Source: Candidatus Zipacnadum vermilionense
GTDB taxonomy: Bacteria > Armatimonadota > Zipacnadia > Zipacnadales > Zipacnadaceae
Length of the DNA: 64,000 nucleotides
Direction of reading: 5' to 3'
NCBI GenBank assembly: GCA_029821755.1
Contig: JALGSV010000010.1
Coordinates: 1 to 64,000 of the forward strand
Under the pieces are notes generated by a model, which was not told where the DNA came from, did not search any database, and saw only the letters and a list, made by a program, of their open reading frames with translations. Position numbers and translations under genes: made by a program. Shown piece by piece: positions 45,961 to 54,895 of the stretch. Every line of letters begins with the position of its first letter. Position 1 is the first letter of the stretch.

Positions 45961-46398
45961 TCAGTCCTCCCTATCCGGGCGCAAGATGATCAGGGCATCG
46001 CCGAATTGCACCGGCTGATGCTCCTGGGCAATGACCTCCTCCACCGTGCCGTTCACCGGCGCGGTGACGGCCGTGATCTGGCGGAGCGATTCGATAGTCC
46101 CGATAGTCTGGCCCTGCGCAACATGGTCGCCGGCCTCGACCAGCGGTTCGCTGTCCGGCCCCTGGCCCGGATGGAAAAACCCCACCAGGCGCGCCCCGAC
46201 CACCACGGTCTTGGCGACGGGGGCGGTCAGCCCGGGAACCACGGCCATGCCGGGGGTCGGCGGCGCCTCCTCCGGCGCGGCGGGCACCGCGGGGGCGCGG
46301 CGCAGGCGTGCGTAGGAGTCCCCCTCCCGCACCGCCAACTCCGCGGCGTCGGAGGACTTCAGCAGGTCGAGTAGGCTCAGGATGCGCTCTCGGTCCAC
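45961..46398 (-). CDS. accB: Biotin carboxyl carrier protein of acetyl-CoA carboxylase
   Basis: VDRERILSLLDLLKSSDAAELAVREGD...VGFFHPGQGPDSEPLVEAGDHVAQGQTIGTIESLRQITAVTAPVNGTVEEV; GTG start at 46398 with upstream AGGAGA. Note ESLRQ replaces the usual E(A/S)MK biotin motif. Confidence 0.85.
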   Translation of the reverse strand: MDRERILSLLDLLKSSDAAELAVREGDSYARLRRAPAVPAAPEEAPPTPGMAVVPGLTAPVAKTVVVGARLVGFFHPGQGPDSEPLVEAGDHVAQGQTIGTIESLRQITAVTAPVNGTVEEVIAQEHQPVQFGDALIILRPDRED

Positions 46399-46529
46399 GA
46401 TGGTTCTCCTGTCTGCCGCATGACGTGGGGCCGGTCTGGGTGGCACCGGCATCTCGCCGGCCAGGAAGGGCAAGCCGCAATCGGAATTCGCTCCAGGTCC
46501 ACCCCACGCGGGCAGCGGGTGAAGCTCCC

Positions 46530-47093
46530 CTATTTCGCCCGCGTCATGTACTCCCCGCTGCGGGTATCCACTACGATGGCCTCGCCGGTCTCGATGAACA
46601 GCGGTACGGTTACCTTGATGTCGCCCTCGATGGTCGCCGGCTTGGAGCCGCCCTGGGCGGTGTCGCCCTTCAGGCCCGGCTCGGCATAGACGATCTCGCG
46701 CTGCACCGTGTTGGGCAGCTCCAGGCCGACGATGCGGGTCTCGTAGATGGTGATGAAGAGGTCCTCGCCCTCCTTGAGCCACGGCAGGGACTCGCCTATC
46801 TGTGCCGCGGTCAATTCACGCTCCTCGTAGGTCTCATTGTCGAGAAAGTGGTAGATCTCCCCGTCGGTCCACAGGTACTGATGGGGACGCTTCTCCAGAC
46901 GCGCGGGCTCCAGGCGGTCCTCGGGATTGAAGGTCTTGTCGAAGGACTCTCCGCTGATCACGTCGCGCAGCTTGGTGCGGATCATGGCGGAGCCGCGGCC
47001 TACGCCCATGTGATGGTCGGCAGACAGCACCCGCAGAATACGCCCGTCCATGTCGACAGTTGTGCCTTCCCGAAGTTTCGTAGCCAGAATCAA
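46530..47093 (-). CDS. efp: Elongation factor P-like protein
   Basis: TTG start at 47093; ILATKLREGTTVDMDGRILRVLSADHHMGVGRGSAMIRTKLRDVISGESFDKTFNPEDRLEPARLEKRPHQYLWTDGEIYHFLDNETYEE. Confidence 0.92.
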   Translation of the reverse strand: MILATKLREGTTVDMDGRILRVLSADHHMGVGRGSAMIRTKLRDVISGESFDKTFNPEDRLEPARLEKRPHQYLWTDGEIYHFLDNETYEERELTAAQIGESLPWLKEGEDLFITIYETRIVGLELPNTVQREIVYAEPGLKGDTAQGGSKPATIEGDIKVTVPLFIETGEAIVVDTRSGEYMTRAK

Positions 47094-47297
47094 GACGCCA
47101 ACCTCCTGCCTAAGCCGCAACGCCGCCCACCCACGCAACTACTCCCGTCAACCCGACCGGGAGACGAGAGGGGGGAATGGTGCGGCGATGAGTGCGACGA
47201 TGAATGTATGAAGGAGTGTACAAGAACGGGGGGGAGATTGTAAAGGCAGGGGAACCGGCGCCGGCACAACCGCAGCGGCTGATACCGTGGACCCGAA

Positions 47298-47328
47298 AGC
47301 GCCCACGGTCATGGAGGCCGTGGGCGCT
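47298..47328 (-). terminator. Rho-independent terminator downstream of the RRM gene
   Basis: Perfect 11-bp stem AGCGCCCACGG/CCGTGGGCGCT, 9-nt loop, short T run on the minus strand. Confidence 0.7.
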
Positions 47329-47376
47329 GAGTCTACTGCTAGATTGTCTGAGTCAGTGTTTGGCGCTTAGCGACTA

Positions 47377-47694
47377 TTACCAGCCGCGACCGCCACCACC
47401 GCCACCACCGCCGCCGAAGCCGCCGCGGCCACCGCGGCCGCCGCCGCGGTTGCCCTGCGGGCGCGCCTCATTGACCGTCAGCGCACGGCCCTCTAGCTCG
47501 GTGCCGTTCAGACCGGCGATGGCCCGCTGGGCCTCCTCAAGGTCGCCCATCTCGACGAACCCGAAGCCTCGGGACCGCCCGGTCTCGTTGTCCTGCATGA
47601 CGATGGCATCGTCGACGGTGCCAAACTTCTCGAACTCATCACGCAACGTGCTACTGGTGGTCGAATACGGCAGATTCCCTACGTAGATACGCAT
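47377..47694 (-). CDS. Glycine-rich RRM RNA-binding protein
   Basis: MRIYVGNLPYSTTSSTLRDEFEKFG (RNP2), GRSRGFGFVEM (RNP1), Gly-rich tail. Confidence 0.95.
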   Translation of the reverse strand: MRIYVGNLPYSTTSSTLRDEFEKFGTVDDAIVMQDNETGRSRGFGFVEMGDLEEAQRAIAGLNGTELEGRALTVNEARPQGNRGGGRGGRGGFGGGGGGGGGRGW

Positions 47695-47847
47695 TCCGCT
47701 TCTCTCCTTCGCGTCTCAGGGACGCTCCGACAAGTATGGGTGGGTCACCAAACGAGAAGCAAAGGAGCAGGAATCCGGGCAGGAACCTGATGTTCCGGGG
47801 TTCTGCTGACGAGTCGCCGGCCGCTTTTCTTCGCGAAGGTACGCGCT

Positions 47848-47876
47848 ATTATCCACAAAACCCGTACGGAATGCAA
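47848..47876 (-). promoter_or_regulatory. Promoter of the RRM gene
   Basis: Minus strand TTGCAT (47876-47871), 17-nt spacer, GATAAT (47853-47848). Confidence 0.55.
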
Positions 47877-47969
47877 GACCCTACCCCATTTCTGGCGTGT
47901 TCATCTTCCTAAGGGGGAGCCGCACGAGTGGCTTGCTCGCATGGGCTGCGCGCGAGACCAGACACCGAA

Positions 47970-47996
47970 AAGCGCGGGCCTGACGGCCCGCGCTCG
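47970..47996. repeat. REP-like hairpin
   Basis: AAGCGCGGGCCTGACGGCCCGCGCTCG. Confidence 0.7.
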
Positions 47997-48027
47997 AAGG
48001 AACTGTTCGGCTTGTGGCTGCGCTACT

Positions 48028-48573
48028 CTATGCAGAATCAGGCAGGTGCAGCAAGTCGGCGGTCCGCGCCTCCTCCTCGCGCTTCAGCTCTTCTTCGGCT
48101 TGCCAGTATTCGAACACCAGCAATTCGGGCCTGTAGATCAGCGTTCGCGCCCACATGACATTGACGGCCACCAGCGGGCCTCCGAGCGGCGGGAAAACCC
48201 ACACCCAACCCACTGCAAAGGCCACCACGGAAGCTGCCAGCCAGGGCCAAGGCCCAGCCAGCCACGGATCCAGCGTCAGCAACGTCTGCACCGGCGCCCC
48301 GCGCTCCACCCGCGCCACCCGCGACCGCAGGTACGCCGCTTGCAGCCCCGCAATGGGTAGCCCAAACAGCACCCCGAGGAGCATGCACACGAAAAGCCCC
48401 GCCCAGCCCCATGACACGACAAATAGCATTCCCCCACCTCGTAGGACCAGCGTCCCGCCGAGAGGGAACAAGTCTTTCATGTGCACCGCACACAGCACGT
48501 TGATGGCGAGCGGCACCACCAAGTACAGCAGCAAGTGTACAGTGGGGTGGGGTGGGAAATGCTTGGGCTTCAC
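48028..48573 (-). CDS. Uncharacterised membrane protein
   Basis: 181 aa with several TM segments; no recognised family. Confidence 0.55.
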   Translation of the reverse strand: MKPKHFPPHPTVHLLLYLVVPLAINVLCAVHMKDLFPLGGTLVLRGGGMLFVVSWGWAGLFVCMLLGVLFGLPIAGLQAAYLRSRVARVERGAPVQTLLTLDPWLAGPWPWLAASVVAFAVGWVWVFPPLGGPLVAVNVMWARTLIYRPELLVFEYWQAEEELKREEEARTADLLHLPDSA

Positions 48574-48889
48574 TGCAAACCTCCTGGACAGTGCGGAGTA
48601 TGCGTCGTTAGACGTTTCTCCCCCCTCGGCTTCGCTGCCCTAGAACACCCGGCCCGGAAACGCAAAAAGTCTGAAGGATTGCTCCCCCCAGACTCTAACA
48701 GGACAATACTCAGTATCGGCCACCCGGTCAACGCACTTGAGAGAAACATGAGTAAAACCAGATAGCAACGATACTTTGTCTGGGGACCATAACCGTCCCC
48801 CGGCACCGTCGCCAAGCAGTAATCTCCGTCCCCAACACGGCTGCCGGCCGCACTCACCGGGCGGGCTGGCGACTTCCGGCTCCCTCACC

Positions 48890-48918
48890 TTGCCTCCGCC
48901 TCTTCCCTCTGCTATACT
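48890..48918 (+). promoter_or_regulatory. Promoter of tRNA-Val
   Basis: TTGCCT (48890-48895), 17-nt spacer, TATACT (48913-48918), 12 nt before the tRNA. Confidence 0.55.
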
Positions 48919-48929
48919 TGCCCTAGTTC

Positions 48930-49005
48930 GGGCGCTTAGTTCAGGGGCTAGAACGCTACCTTGACACGGTAGAGGTCGGTGGTTCAATTCCACCAGCGCC
49001 CACCA
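48930..49005 (+). tRNA. tRNA-Val (anticodon GAC), CCA encoded
   Basis: GGGCGCTTAGTTCAGGGGCTAGAACGCTACCTTGACACGGTAGAGGTCGGTGGTTCAATTCCACCAGCGCCCACCA. Confidence 0.95.
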
Positions 49006-49018
49006 TTTTGCCGAATCC

Positions 49019-49051
49019 GCCGCGGCCGGCCCTACCGGGCGCGGCATTTTT
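49019..49051 (+). terminator. Rho-independent terminator of tRNA-Val
   Basis: GCCGCGGCCGG..CCGGGCGCGGC stem followed by ATTTTT. Confidence 0.75.
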
Positions 49052-49072
49052 GTATGCCTGGCAGTAGGCCCG

Positions 49073-49133
49073 GGGGACAGGCTCTGCTGCCTGTCTTTCC
49101 CCCTCGGCGCAGGCTTGGAAGCCTGCGCTACCC
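49073..49133. repeat. Two REP-like hairpins upstream of thrS
   Basis: GGGGGACAGGCTCTGCTGCCTGTCTTTCCCCC and GCGCAGGCTTGGAAGCCTGCGCTACCC. Confidence 0.75.
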
Positions 49134-49154
49134 AGACCAAAGGAGGTTGCCCCG

Positions 49155-51065
49155 ATGAGCAAGATTGCGCTAACGCTGCCCGACGGCTCTCTCAAAGAAG
49201 TGGATCGGGGCACCACCGCCCTCGAGGTCGCGCAGCAGATCGGCCCTCGCCTCGCCGCGGCCGCCGTGGCTTGCGTCTACCAGGGCGAGCCGCGCGATCT
49301 CACGCGCCCCCTGGAGGAGGATGGCGATTTCTCCATCCTCACCTTCAAGGACGAGCTGGGCCAGCAGGTGTACTGGCACACCGCCGCCCATGTCATGGCC
49401 GCCGCGGTGCTGCAGGTCTTCCCCGAGGCCAAGCCCACCATCGGCCCGGCCATCGCCGACGGCTTCTACTACGACTTTGACGTCCACCGCCCCTTCACAG
49501 ACGAGGACCTGGAGCGTATCCACGCCCGCATGCACGAGCTGGTCAAGGCCGACTTGCCCGTCGAGCGCCGGGAGGTCTCTCGCGACGAGGCGCTGGCCCT
49601 CTTCGCCGACAACCCCTACAAGGTGGAATTGATCGAGGAGTTGGAGGAGGGCGTGCCCCTCACGCTGTACACGGTAGGCGACTTCACCGACCTGTGCCGG
49701 GGGCCGCACCTGCCCTCCACGAGTCGGGTGAAGGCCTTCCAGTTGACCTCGGTGGCCGCCTCTTACTGGCGCGGGGACGAGAACCGGGCCAGCCTGCAGC
49801 GCATCTACGGCACGGCTTACCCCGACGCCCGCCAGCTCCAGGAGCACCTGGATCGCCTGGAGGAGGCCAAGCGCCGCGACCACCGCCGCCTGGGGCGCGA
49901 GTTGGAGCTATTCACCTTCTTCGAGGAAGCCGGCGCGGGGCTGCCCTACTACTTGCCCAACGGCGCCATGCTCCGCCAGCTCGTCTGCGACTACGCCACC
50001 CAGCAGCACCTGCGCCGGGGCTACCAGCTCCTACGCACGCCCCACCTGATCCGCGCCGACATCTGGCAAACCTCCGGCCACGCCCAGCAGGGCTACCCGA
50101 TGTACTACACCGATGTGGAGGGCGTCTCCTACGGCATCAAGCCGATGAACTGCCCCGGCCACATCCTGCTCTACAAGCACAAGACGCGCTCGTACCGCGA
50201 CCTGCCTCTGCGCTTCTTCGAACTGGGTACGGTGTACCGCCACGAACGCAGCGGCGTTCTGCACGGTCTGCTTCGAGTGCGAGGCTTCACGCAGGATGAC
50301 GCGCATATCTTCTGCACGCCCGAGCAGCTCACGGACGAATTGGTCGGCGTGCTGTCTTTCGCGCGGGATATTCTGGGCGTCTTCGGTTTCTCCGACTTGG
50401 AGACAGACCTGGCGACGCGCCCCGAGAAGTCCATTGGCGATGACGAGAGCTGGGAGAAGGCTACCGCCGCCCTCGCTCACGCTCTAGAGGTCGCCGGCCT
50501 GGAGTATCACGTCGACGAGGGCCAGGGCGCTTTCTACGGCCCCAAGATCGACATCAAGCTCAAGGACGCTATCGGCCGGCTCTGGCAGGGCCCGACGATC
50601 CAGTGCGATTTCAACCTTCCGGAGCGCTTCGACGTCAGTTATGTAGGAGAGGACGGCGGCGAGCATCGGGCCGTCATGATCCACCGCGTAGTCTTGGCCG
50701 GGATTGAGCGTTTCCTGGGCGTGCTCATCGAGCATTACGCCGGCGCTTTCCCCATGTGGCTGGCGCCGGTACAGGCGCGGATTCTGCCCATCACCGACCG
50801 GGCGGTGGAATACGGCCGCCGCGTCCGCGACCGGCTACGGGAGGCGGGCCTGCGGGTGGAACTGGACGAGTCCCACGGCACGCTCAACTCCAAAGTGCGC
50901 GACGCAGAAATCCTGCGCCTGCCCTACATGCTGGTGGTAGGCGACCGCGAGGCCGAGGCGGAGACGGTAGCCGTCCGGCACCGCGCCGAGGGTGACCTGG
51001 GCCCGCAACCTTTGGAGGAGGTTGTGGCGCGGTTGGTGAAGGAGAATACGCCGCCCCAGTCGTAA
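49155..51065 (+). CDS. thrS: Threonyl-tRNA synthetase
   Basis: TGS domain start, HTAAHVMAAAVLQVFPEAKPTIGPAIADGFYYDFD, GIKPMNCPGHILLYK, VRGFTQDDAHIFCTPEQ. The ORF begins at ATG 49155; no upstream extension needed. Confidence 0.97.
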   Translation: MSKIALTLPDGSLKEVDRGTTALEVAQQIGPRLAAAAVACVYQGEPRDLTRPLEEDGDFSILTFKDELGQQVYWHTAAHVMAAAVLQVFPEAKPTIGPAIADGFYYDFDVHRPFTDEDLERIHARMHELVKADLPVERREVSRDEALALFADNPYKVELIEELEEGVPLTLYTVGDFTDLCRGPHLPSTSRVKAFQLTSVAASYWRGDENRASLQRIYGTAYPDARQLQEHLDRLEEAKRRDHRRLGRELELFTFFEEAGAGLPYYLPNGAMLRQLVCDYATQQHLRRGYQLLRTPHLIRADIWQTSGHAQQGYPMYYTDVEGVSYGIKPMNCPGHILLYKHKTRSYRDLPLRFFELGTVYRHERSGVLHGLLRVRGFTQDDAHIFCTPEQLTDELVGVLSFARDILGVFGFSDLETDLATRPEKSIGDDESWEKATAALAHALEVAGLEYHVDEGQGAFYGPKIDIKLKDAIGRLWQGPTIQCDFNLPERFDVSYVGEDGGEHRAVMIHRVVLAGIERFLGVLIEHYAGAFPMWLAPVQARILPITDRAVEYGRRVRDRLREAGLRVELDESHGTLNSKVRDAEILRLPYMLVVGDREAEAETVAVRHRAEGDLGPQPLEEVVARLVKENTPPQS

Positions 51066-51114
51066 GGATGGAGGGCGACGTCCGGGCCACGTGGGAGGGG
51101 GAGGCGAGTTCGAT

Positions 51115-51621
51115 ATGGTAGAGATGTTCGTCTATCGAGTAGCTCTGGACCCCGAGCAGGGCACCGCGGTGGTGCTGCTCACCGACGAGGCGGTGCAGCG
51201 GCTCCTACCCATCTGGATTCGCGTCTTTGAGGCGCAGGCCATCGCCATGGAGCTGCAGGGCGAGACCTCCCCGCGTCCGTACACCCACGACCTCCTGGCC
51301 GCGGTGGTGCGGGACACCGGCTGGCAGCTCGACCGCGTCACCGTCACCGACGTGCGCGATAGCACCTTCTACGCGCTGCTGACTCTCAGCCGCGACGACG
51401 AGGTCGTCGAGACCGACGCTCGGCCCAGCGACGGCATCGCGCTGGCCCTGCGCCTGGACGCTAAAATCTATGTCGCGAACGAAGTCCTGGCCCAGGCCGA
51501 GATCCGCCCGGACATGATCACCCCAGGTGACGATGTCGAAGCCTTCCAGCGGATCATGGACGGGGTCCAGATTACCGACCACCCCATGGACGAGGAGTCG
51601 CCACCCAACAACGAAGGCTAA
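51115..51621 (+). CDS. Bifunctional nuclease domain (DUF151) protein
   Basis: VVLLTDEAVQRLLPIWIRVFEAQAIAMELQGETSPRPYTHDLLAAVV, DARPSDGIALALRLDAKIYVANEVL. Confidence 0.92.
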   Translation: MVEMFVYRVALDPEQGTAVVLLTDEAVQRLLPIWIRVFEAQAIAMELQGETSPRPYTHDLLAAVVRDTGWQLDRVTVTDVRDSTFYALLTLSRDDEVVETDARPSDGIALALRLDAKIYVANEVLAQAEIRPDMITPGDDVEAFQRIMDGVQITDHPMDEESPPNNEG

Positions 51622-51789
51622 GGGAGGGACCGGATCGACGCCGTCCCGGCGCGCGGGACGAGGATCCAGCCCGCCCTTCCATTACTAAGCGGTCCCCAGG
51701 ACTGATGGGAAGCTTGCCCCGCCCAGAAGACGCGGACGCAGGACGCATCCGACTTGGCCCCGCCGTCTGACTCCCGGAGGACACATATC

Positions 51790-54700
51790 GTGACAAAAAC
51801 CAATCGGCTCTTCGCCTGGATACTAGGTCTATTCTTGGTAGTCCTGGCCCTCATGCGCCTGCTCACCGTCTACACCGATTACCTGTGGATGGGCTCGATC
51901 GACCAGCAGGCCGTCTTCACCAAGCTCCTGTGGACCAAGGGTGCCCTCGGCCTGGTGATGGGCGCCGTCTTCTTCATTTGGCTGTGGTTCAACGTCCGCC
52001 TGGCCCGGCGCAAGCCCATCGAGGACGTCCCCCTTATCGGTAAGCGCCTGCTGCCCGATGAGGACCGCGAGCAGATCGAGATCTACGCCGACAAGGCGCT
52101 GCTCATCTTCTGCCTCATTGGCGCCATCTTCGCCGCCGTCTACGCTGCTGCCCAAGCCCTGCCCCTGCTCCAGTTCTTCAACGCTGTGCCGTTCGGCAAG
52201 ACCGACGCCATGTTCGGGAAGGACGTGGGCTTCTACATCTTCCGCCTGCCCTTCATTCTCTACCTATACCGGACGGCCATGTATATGATCGTCTTCGCCC
52301 TGATCACCTCGTTGCTGATCCACCTCTACCAGGAGAACATCCGCCTGGTCGGCAACACCATCCACGCCGACTCCCGCGCCCGCCGGCAGCTCCTGCTGCT
52401 GCTGGGGGCGGCGCTGGTCGTCAAGATCTACGGCTATCGCCTGGCCATGTACAACCTGCTCTACTCCGGCACCGGCAAGGTCTTCTGGGGCGCCTCCTAC
52501 ACCGATGTCTACGCTCGCCTGCCCGTGCTCTGGCTGATGATGTTGGTGGCCCTGGGCACTGCCGTAGTCATTTTTCTCTCCGTCAAGCGCCGCAGTTTCA
52601 AGGCCGCTGGTTGGTCGTTGGGCCTACTGATCGTGGCGTCACTGCTGGGGGGCACGGTCTACCCGGCGGCCATCCAGAAGCTAGTCGTCGGCCCCAACCA
52701 GCTCGAGAAGGAGCAGCTTTACATCCGCCGCAACATCGAGGCCACGCGCGACGCCTTCGGCCTGACCCAGGTGCATCGCAGCACTTACACGGTGGAGACC
52801 AGCATAACGCCTGCTCGTCTGGACGCCAACCGCGAGACGCTTAAGTCCATCCGCCTGTGGGACTACCGGCCCGTGGAGACCACCTTCGACATGCTCCAGA
52901 CGCTGCGCTCCTACTACAGCTTCCCCGGCGTGGATGTGGACCGCTACCGCGTGGGCGGGGAGCTGCGCCAGGTCTCCATCTCCGCCCGGCAACTGGACTA
53001 TACAAAGCTGCCCTCCACCAACTGGCTCAACGAGCGCCTCATCTACACCCACGGCTACGGCGCGGTAGTCTCGCCGGTCAACGAGGCCGACTCCCGCGGG
53101 CTGCCGATCTTCTGGGTCAGCGGCCTGCCTCCGACCAGCACCGTGCCGCAAATGGAGATCAAGCAGCCGGCGATCTACTACATGTCCGCCTCTCTGCCGC
53201 CGCTAATCGAGCTGGTCTCCTCGCCGCCTTCCCTGGAGGGTCCCCTGTCCGACGGGCAGTCCCCGGCCATGCCCGGCGGCTCCGCCGCCGGTCCGGGAGC
53301 CGCACCGCCTCCCGCCCTCACCGGACCGCTTTCCAAGCAGCCCGCCGGCGAGGTTTCCTACGTCCTGGTCAACACCAAACAACAGGAGTTGGACTACCCC
53401 TCGCTGGCCTCGGGCGACAGCACGCCCACCGGCGGCGACCAGAACCAGATGACCAGCTATAAGGGCCAGGGGGGTGTCTTGCTTAATTCCTTCTTCCGCC
53501 GCGTGGCTTTCGCCGCCCGCTTCTCCGACTTGCAGATTCTGTTGACCGCCTATCTCAAGTCGGACAGCCGCATCCAGATCAACCGCTATCTGCCGCAGTC
53601 TCTCACGGCCGCAGCCTCCTTTATGATCTACGACCCTGACCCTTACCTGGTCATGGAGGACGGCAACCTGCGCTGGATCTGCGATGCCTACACCGCCTCC
53701 AGTCGTTACCCGTACGCCACCCTGGCCTCGGAGATCGCCGCCGACTCGGTCAACCTGCCACGCGTCAACTATCTGCGCAACTCCGTCAAGGTCGTGGTGG
53801 ACGCCTACGAGGGCAAGCCTACCTTCTACGTGGTCGACCCCCAGGACCCCATCGTCCAGTGCTACCGTAAGATCTTCCCCACGCTCTTCACGGACGCGGG
53901 ACAGATGACGCCCACCATCCGCCGGCACCTGCGCTACCCGCTGCTGCAGTTCCTGACCCAGGCCAAGGTCTACGGCCTGTACCACATCGAGGACCCCACT
54001 ACCTACTTCAGCCGCGAGGATCAGTGGGCGGTGCCGCCGGAGGTCTACCAGGGCGCGCCGCGCCCCACCGAGCCGTACTACGTGGTCATGCAACTCCCCG
54101 GTACTGACCAGCAGCAGTTCTTGGTCATGCTTCCCTTCGTGCTCAAGGGCCGCGAGGAGCGCGTGGCGGTCGCCTGGATGGCCGCCATCTGCGACGACCC
54201 CGATTACGGCAAGCTGGTGGTCTACGACTTCCCCAAGGGCGAGGCGGTGATGGGCCCGATGCAGTTTGAGGGCCTCATCGACCAGAACCCGCAGATCTCC
54301 CAGGACTTCACCCTGTGGGGACAGTCGGGGTCGCGGGTGGTGCGGGGCAACACGCTGATGATCCCGATTGACGGGAACATGTTGTACATCGAGCCGGTGT
54401 ACCTGGTCTCAACGGAGAAGAACGCCATTCCCCAGCTCCAGCGGGTGATTGTCGCGCACGGCGAGAAGATCGTCATGGAACCGACGCTGGATCAGGCGCT
54501 CACCAGCTTGTTCGGCGTGGAGTTGAATCTGGCGGAGGGCGGCCCGAAGAAGATCATCGTCTCCGGCTTCGGCGCCACTACCGCCTCCCCCGCGGTAGCC
54601 CCGCCGGCGGTCCCCGGTAGCGCCGCCGTCTCGCCCGTGCCCGCCACCGGCACCAACCAGGAGCTGATCAAGCGCGCCAGCCAGACCTTCCAGGAGGGCG

Positions 54701-54795
54701 ACGCCGCCCGCCAGAAGGGCGATCTGGCCACCTATCAGCAGAAGATGAAGGAGGTCGGCCAGATCCTGAGGCAGCTGGAGGGCAGCGGAGGATAG
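51790..54795 (+). CDS. UPF0182 family membrane protein
   Basis: GTG start; 7 N-terminal TM helices; RNIEATRDAFGL, IRLWDYRPVETTFDMLQTLRSYYSFPGVDVDRY, YTHGYGAVVSPVNEADSRGLPIFWVSGLPP. Confidence 0.93.
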   Translation: MTKTNRLFAWILGLFLVVLALMRLLTVYTDYLWMGSIDQQAVFTKLLWTKGALGLVMGAVFFIWLWFNVRLARRKPIEDVPLIGKRLLPDEDREQIEIYADKALLIFCLIGAIFAAVYAAAQALPLLQFFNAVPFGKTDAMFGKDVGFYIFRLPFILYLYRTAMYMIVFALITSLLIHLYQENIRLVGNTIHADSRARRQLLLLLGAALVVKIYGYRLAMYNLLYSGTGKVFWGASYTDVYARLPVLWLMMLVALGTAVVIFLSVKRRSFKAAGWSLGLLIVASLLGGTVYPAAIQKLVVGPNQLEKEQLYIRRNIEATRDAFGLTQVHRSTYTVETSITPARLDANRETLKSIRLWDYRPVETTFDMLQTLRSYYSFPGVDVDRYRVGGELRQVSISARQLDYTKLPSTNWLNERLIYTHGYGAVVSPVNEADSRGLPIFWVSGLPPTSTVPQMEIKQPAIYYMSASLPPLIELVSSPPSLEGPLSDGQSPAMPGGSAAGPGAAPPPALTGPLSKQPAGEVSYVLVNTKQQELDYPSLASGDSTPTGGDQNQMTSYKGQGGVLLNSFFRRVAFAARFSDLQILLTAYLKSDSRIQINRYLPQSLTAAASFMIYDPDPYLVMEDGNLRWICDAYTASSRYPYATLASEIAADSVNLPRVNYLRNSVKVVVDAYEGKPTFYVVDPQDPIVQCYRKIFPTLFTDAGQMTPTIRRHLRYPLLQFLTQAKVYGLYHIEDPTTYFSREDQWAVPPEVYQGAPRPTEPYYVVMQLPGTDQQQFLVMLPFVLKGREERVAVAWMAAICDDPDYGKLVVYDFPKGEAVMGPMQFEGLIDQNPQISQDFTLWGQSGSRVVRGNTLMIPIDGNMLYIEPVYLVSTEKNAIPQLQRVIVAHGEKIVMEPTLDQALTSLFGVELNLAEGGPKKIIVSGFGATTASPAVAPPAVPGSAAVSPVPATGTNQELIKRASQTFQEGDAARQKGDLATYQQKMKEVGQILRQLEGSGG

Positions 54796-54806
54796 GGCTG
54801 CCGTTA

Positions 54807-54855
54807 GTAGGGCGGACATGCCGCGGAGTATTGTCCCGCGAAATGTCCGCCCTAC
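54807..54855. repeat. 49-bp nested inverted repeat
   Basis: GTAGGGCGGACAT (54807-54819) / ATGTCCGCCCTAC (54843-54855) perfect 13-bp arms, inner CCGCGG/CCCGCG. Confidence 0.85.
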
Positions 54856-54895
54856 GGGACCCAGATTCGACTTCACATACGCCCCTCACGCACTC

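Noticed and set aside
48640-49140. 166-aa ORF containing WWALVELNHRPLPCQGSVLAPELSA
   Set aside because: Classic spurious translation antisense to tRNA-Val.
48956-49216. 86-aa ORF with LGSAGFQACAEG
   Set aside because: Also a translated hairpin repeat overlapping the thrS 5' end.
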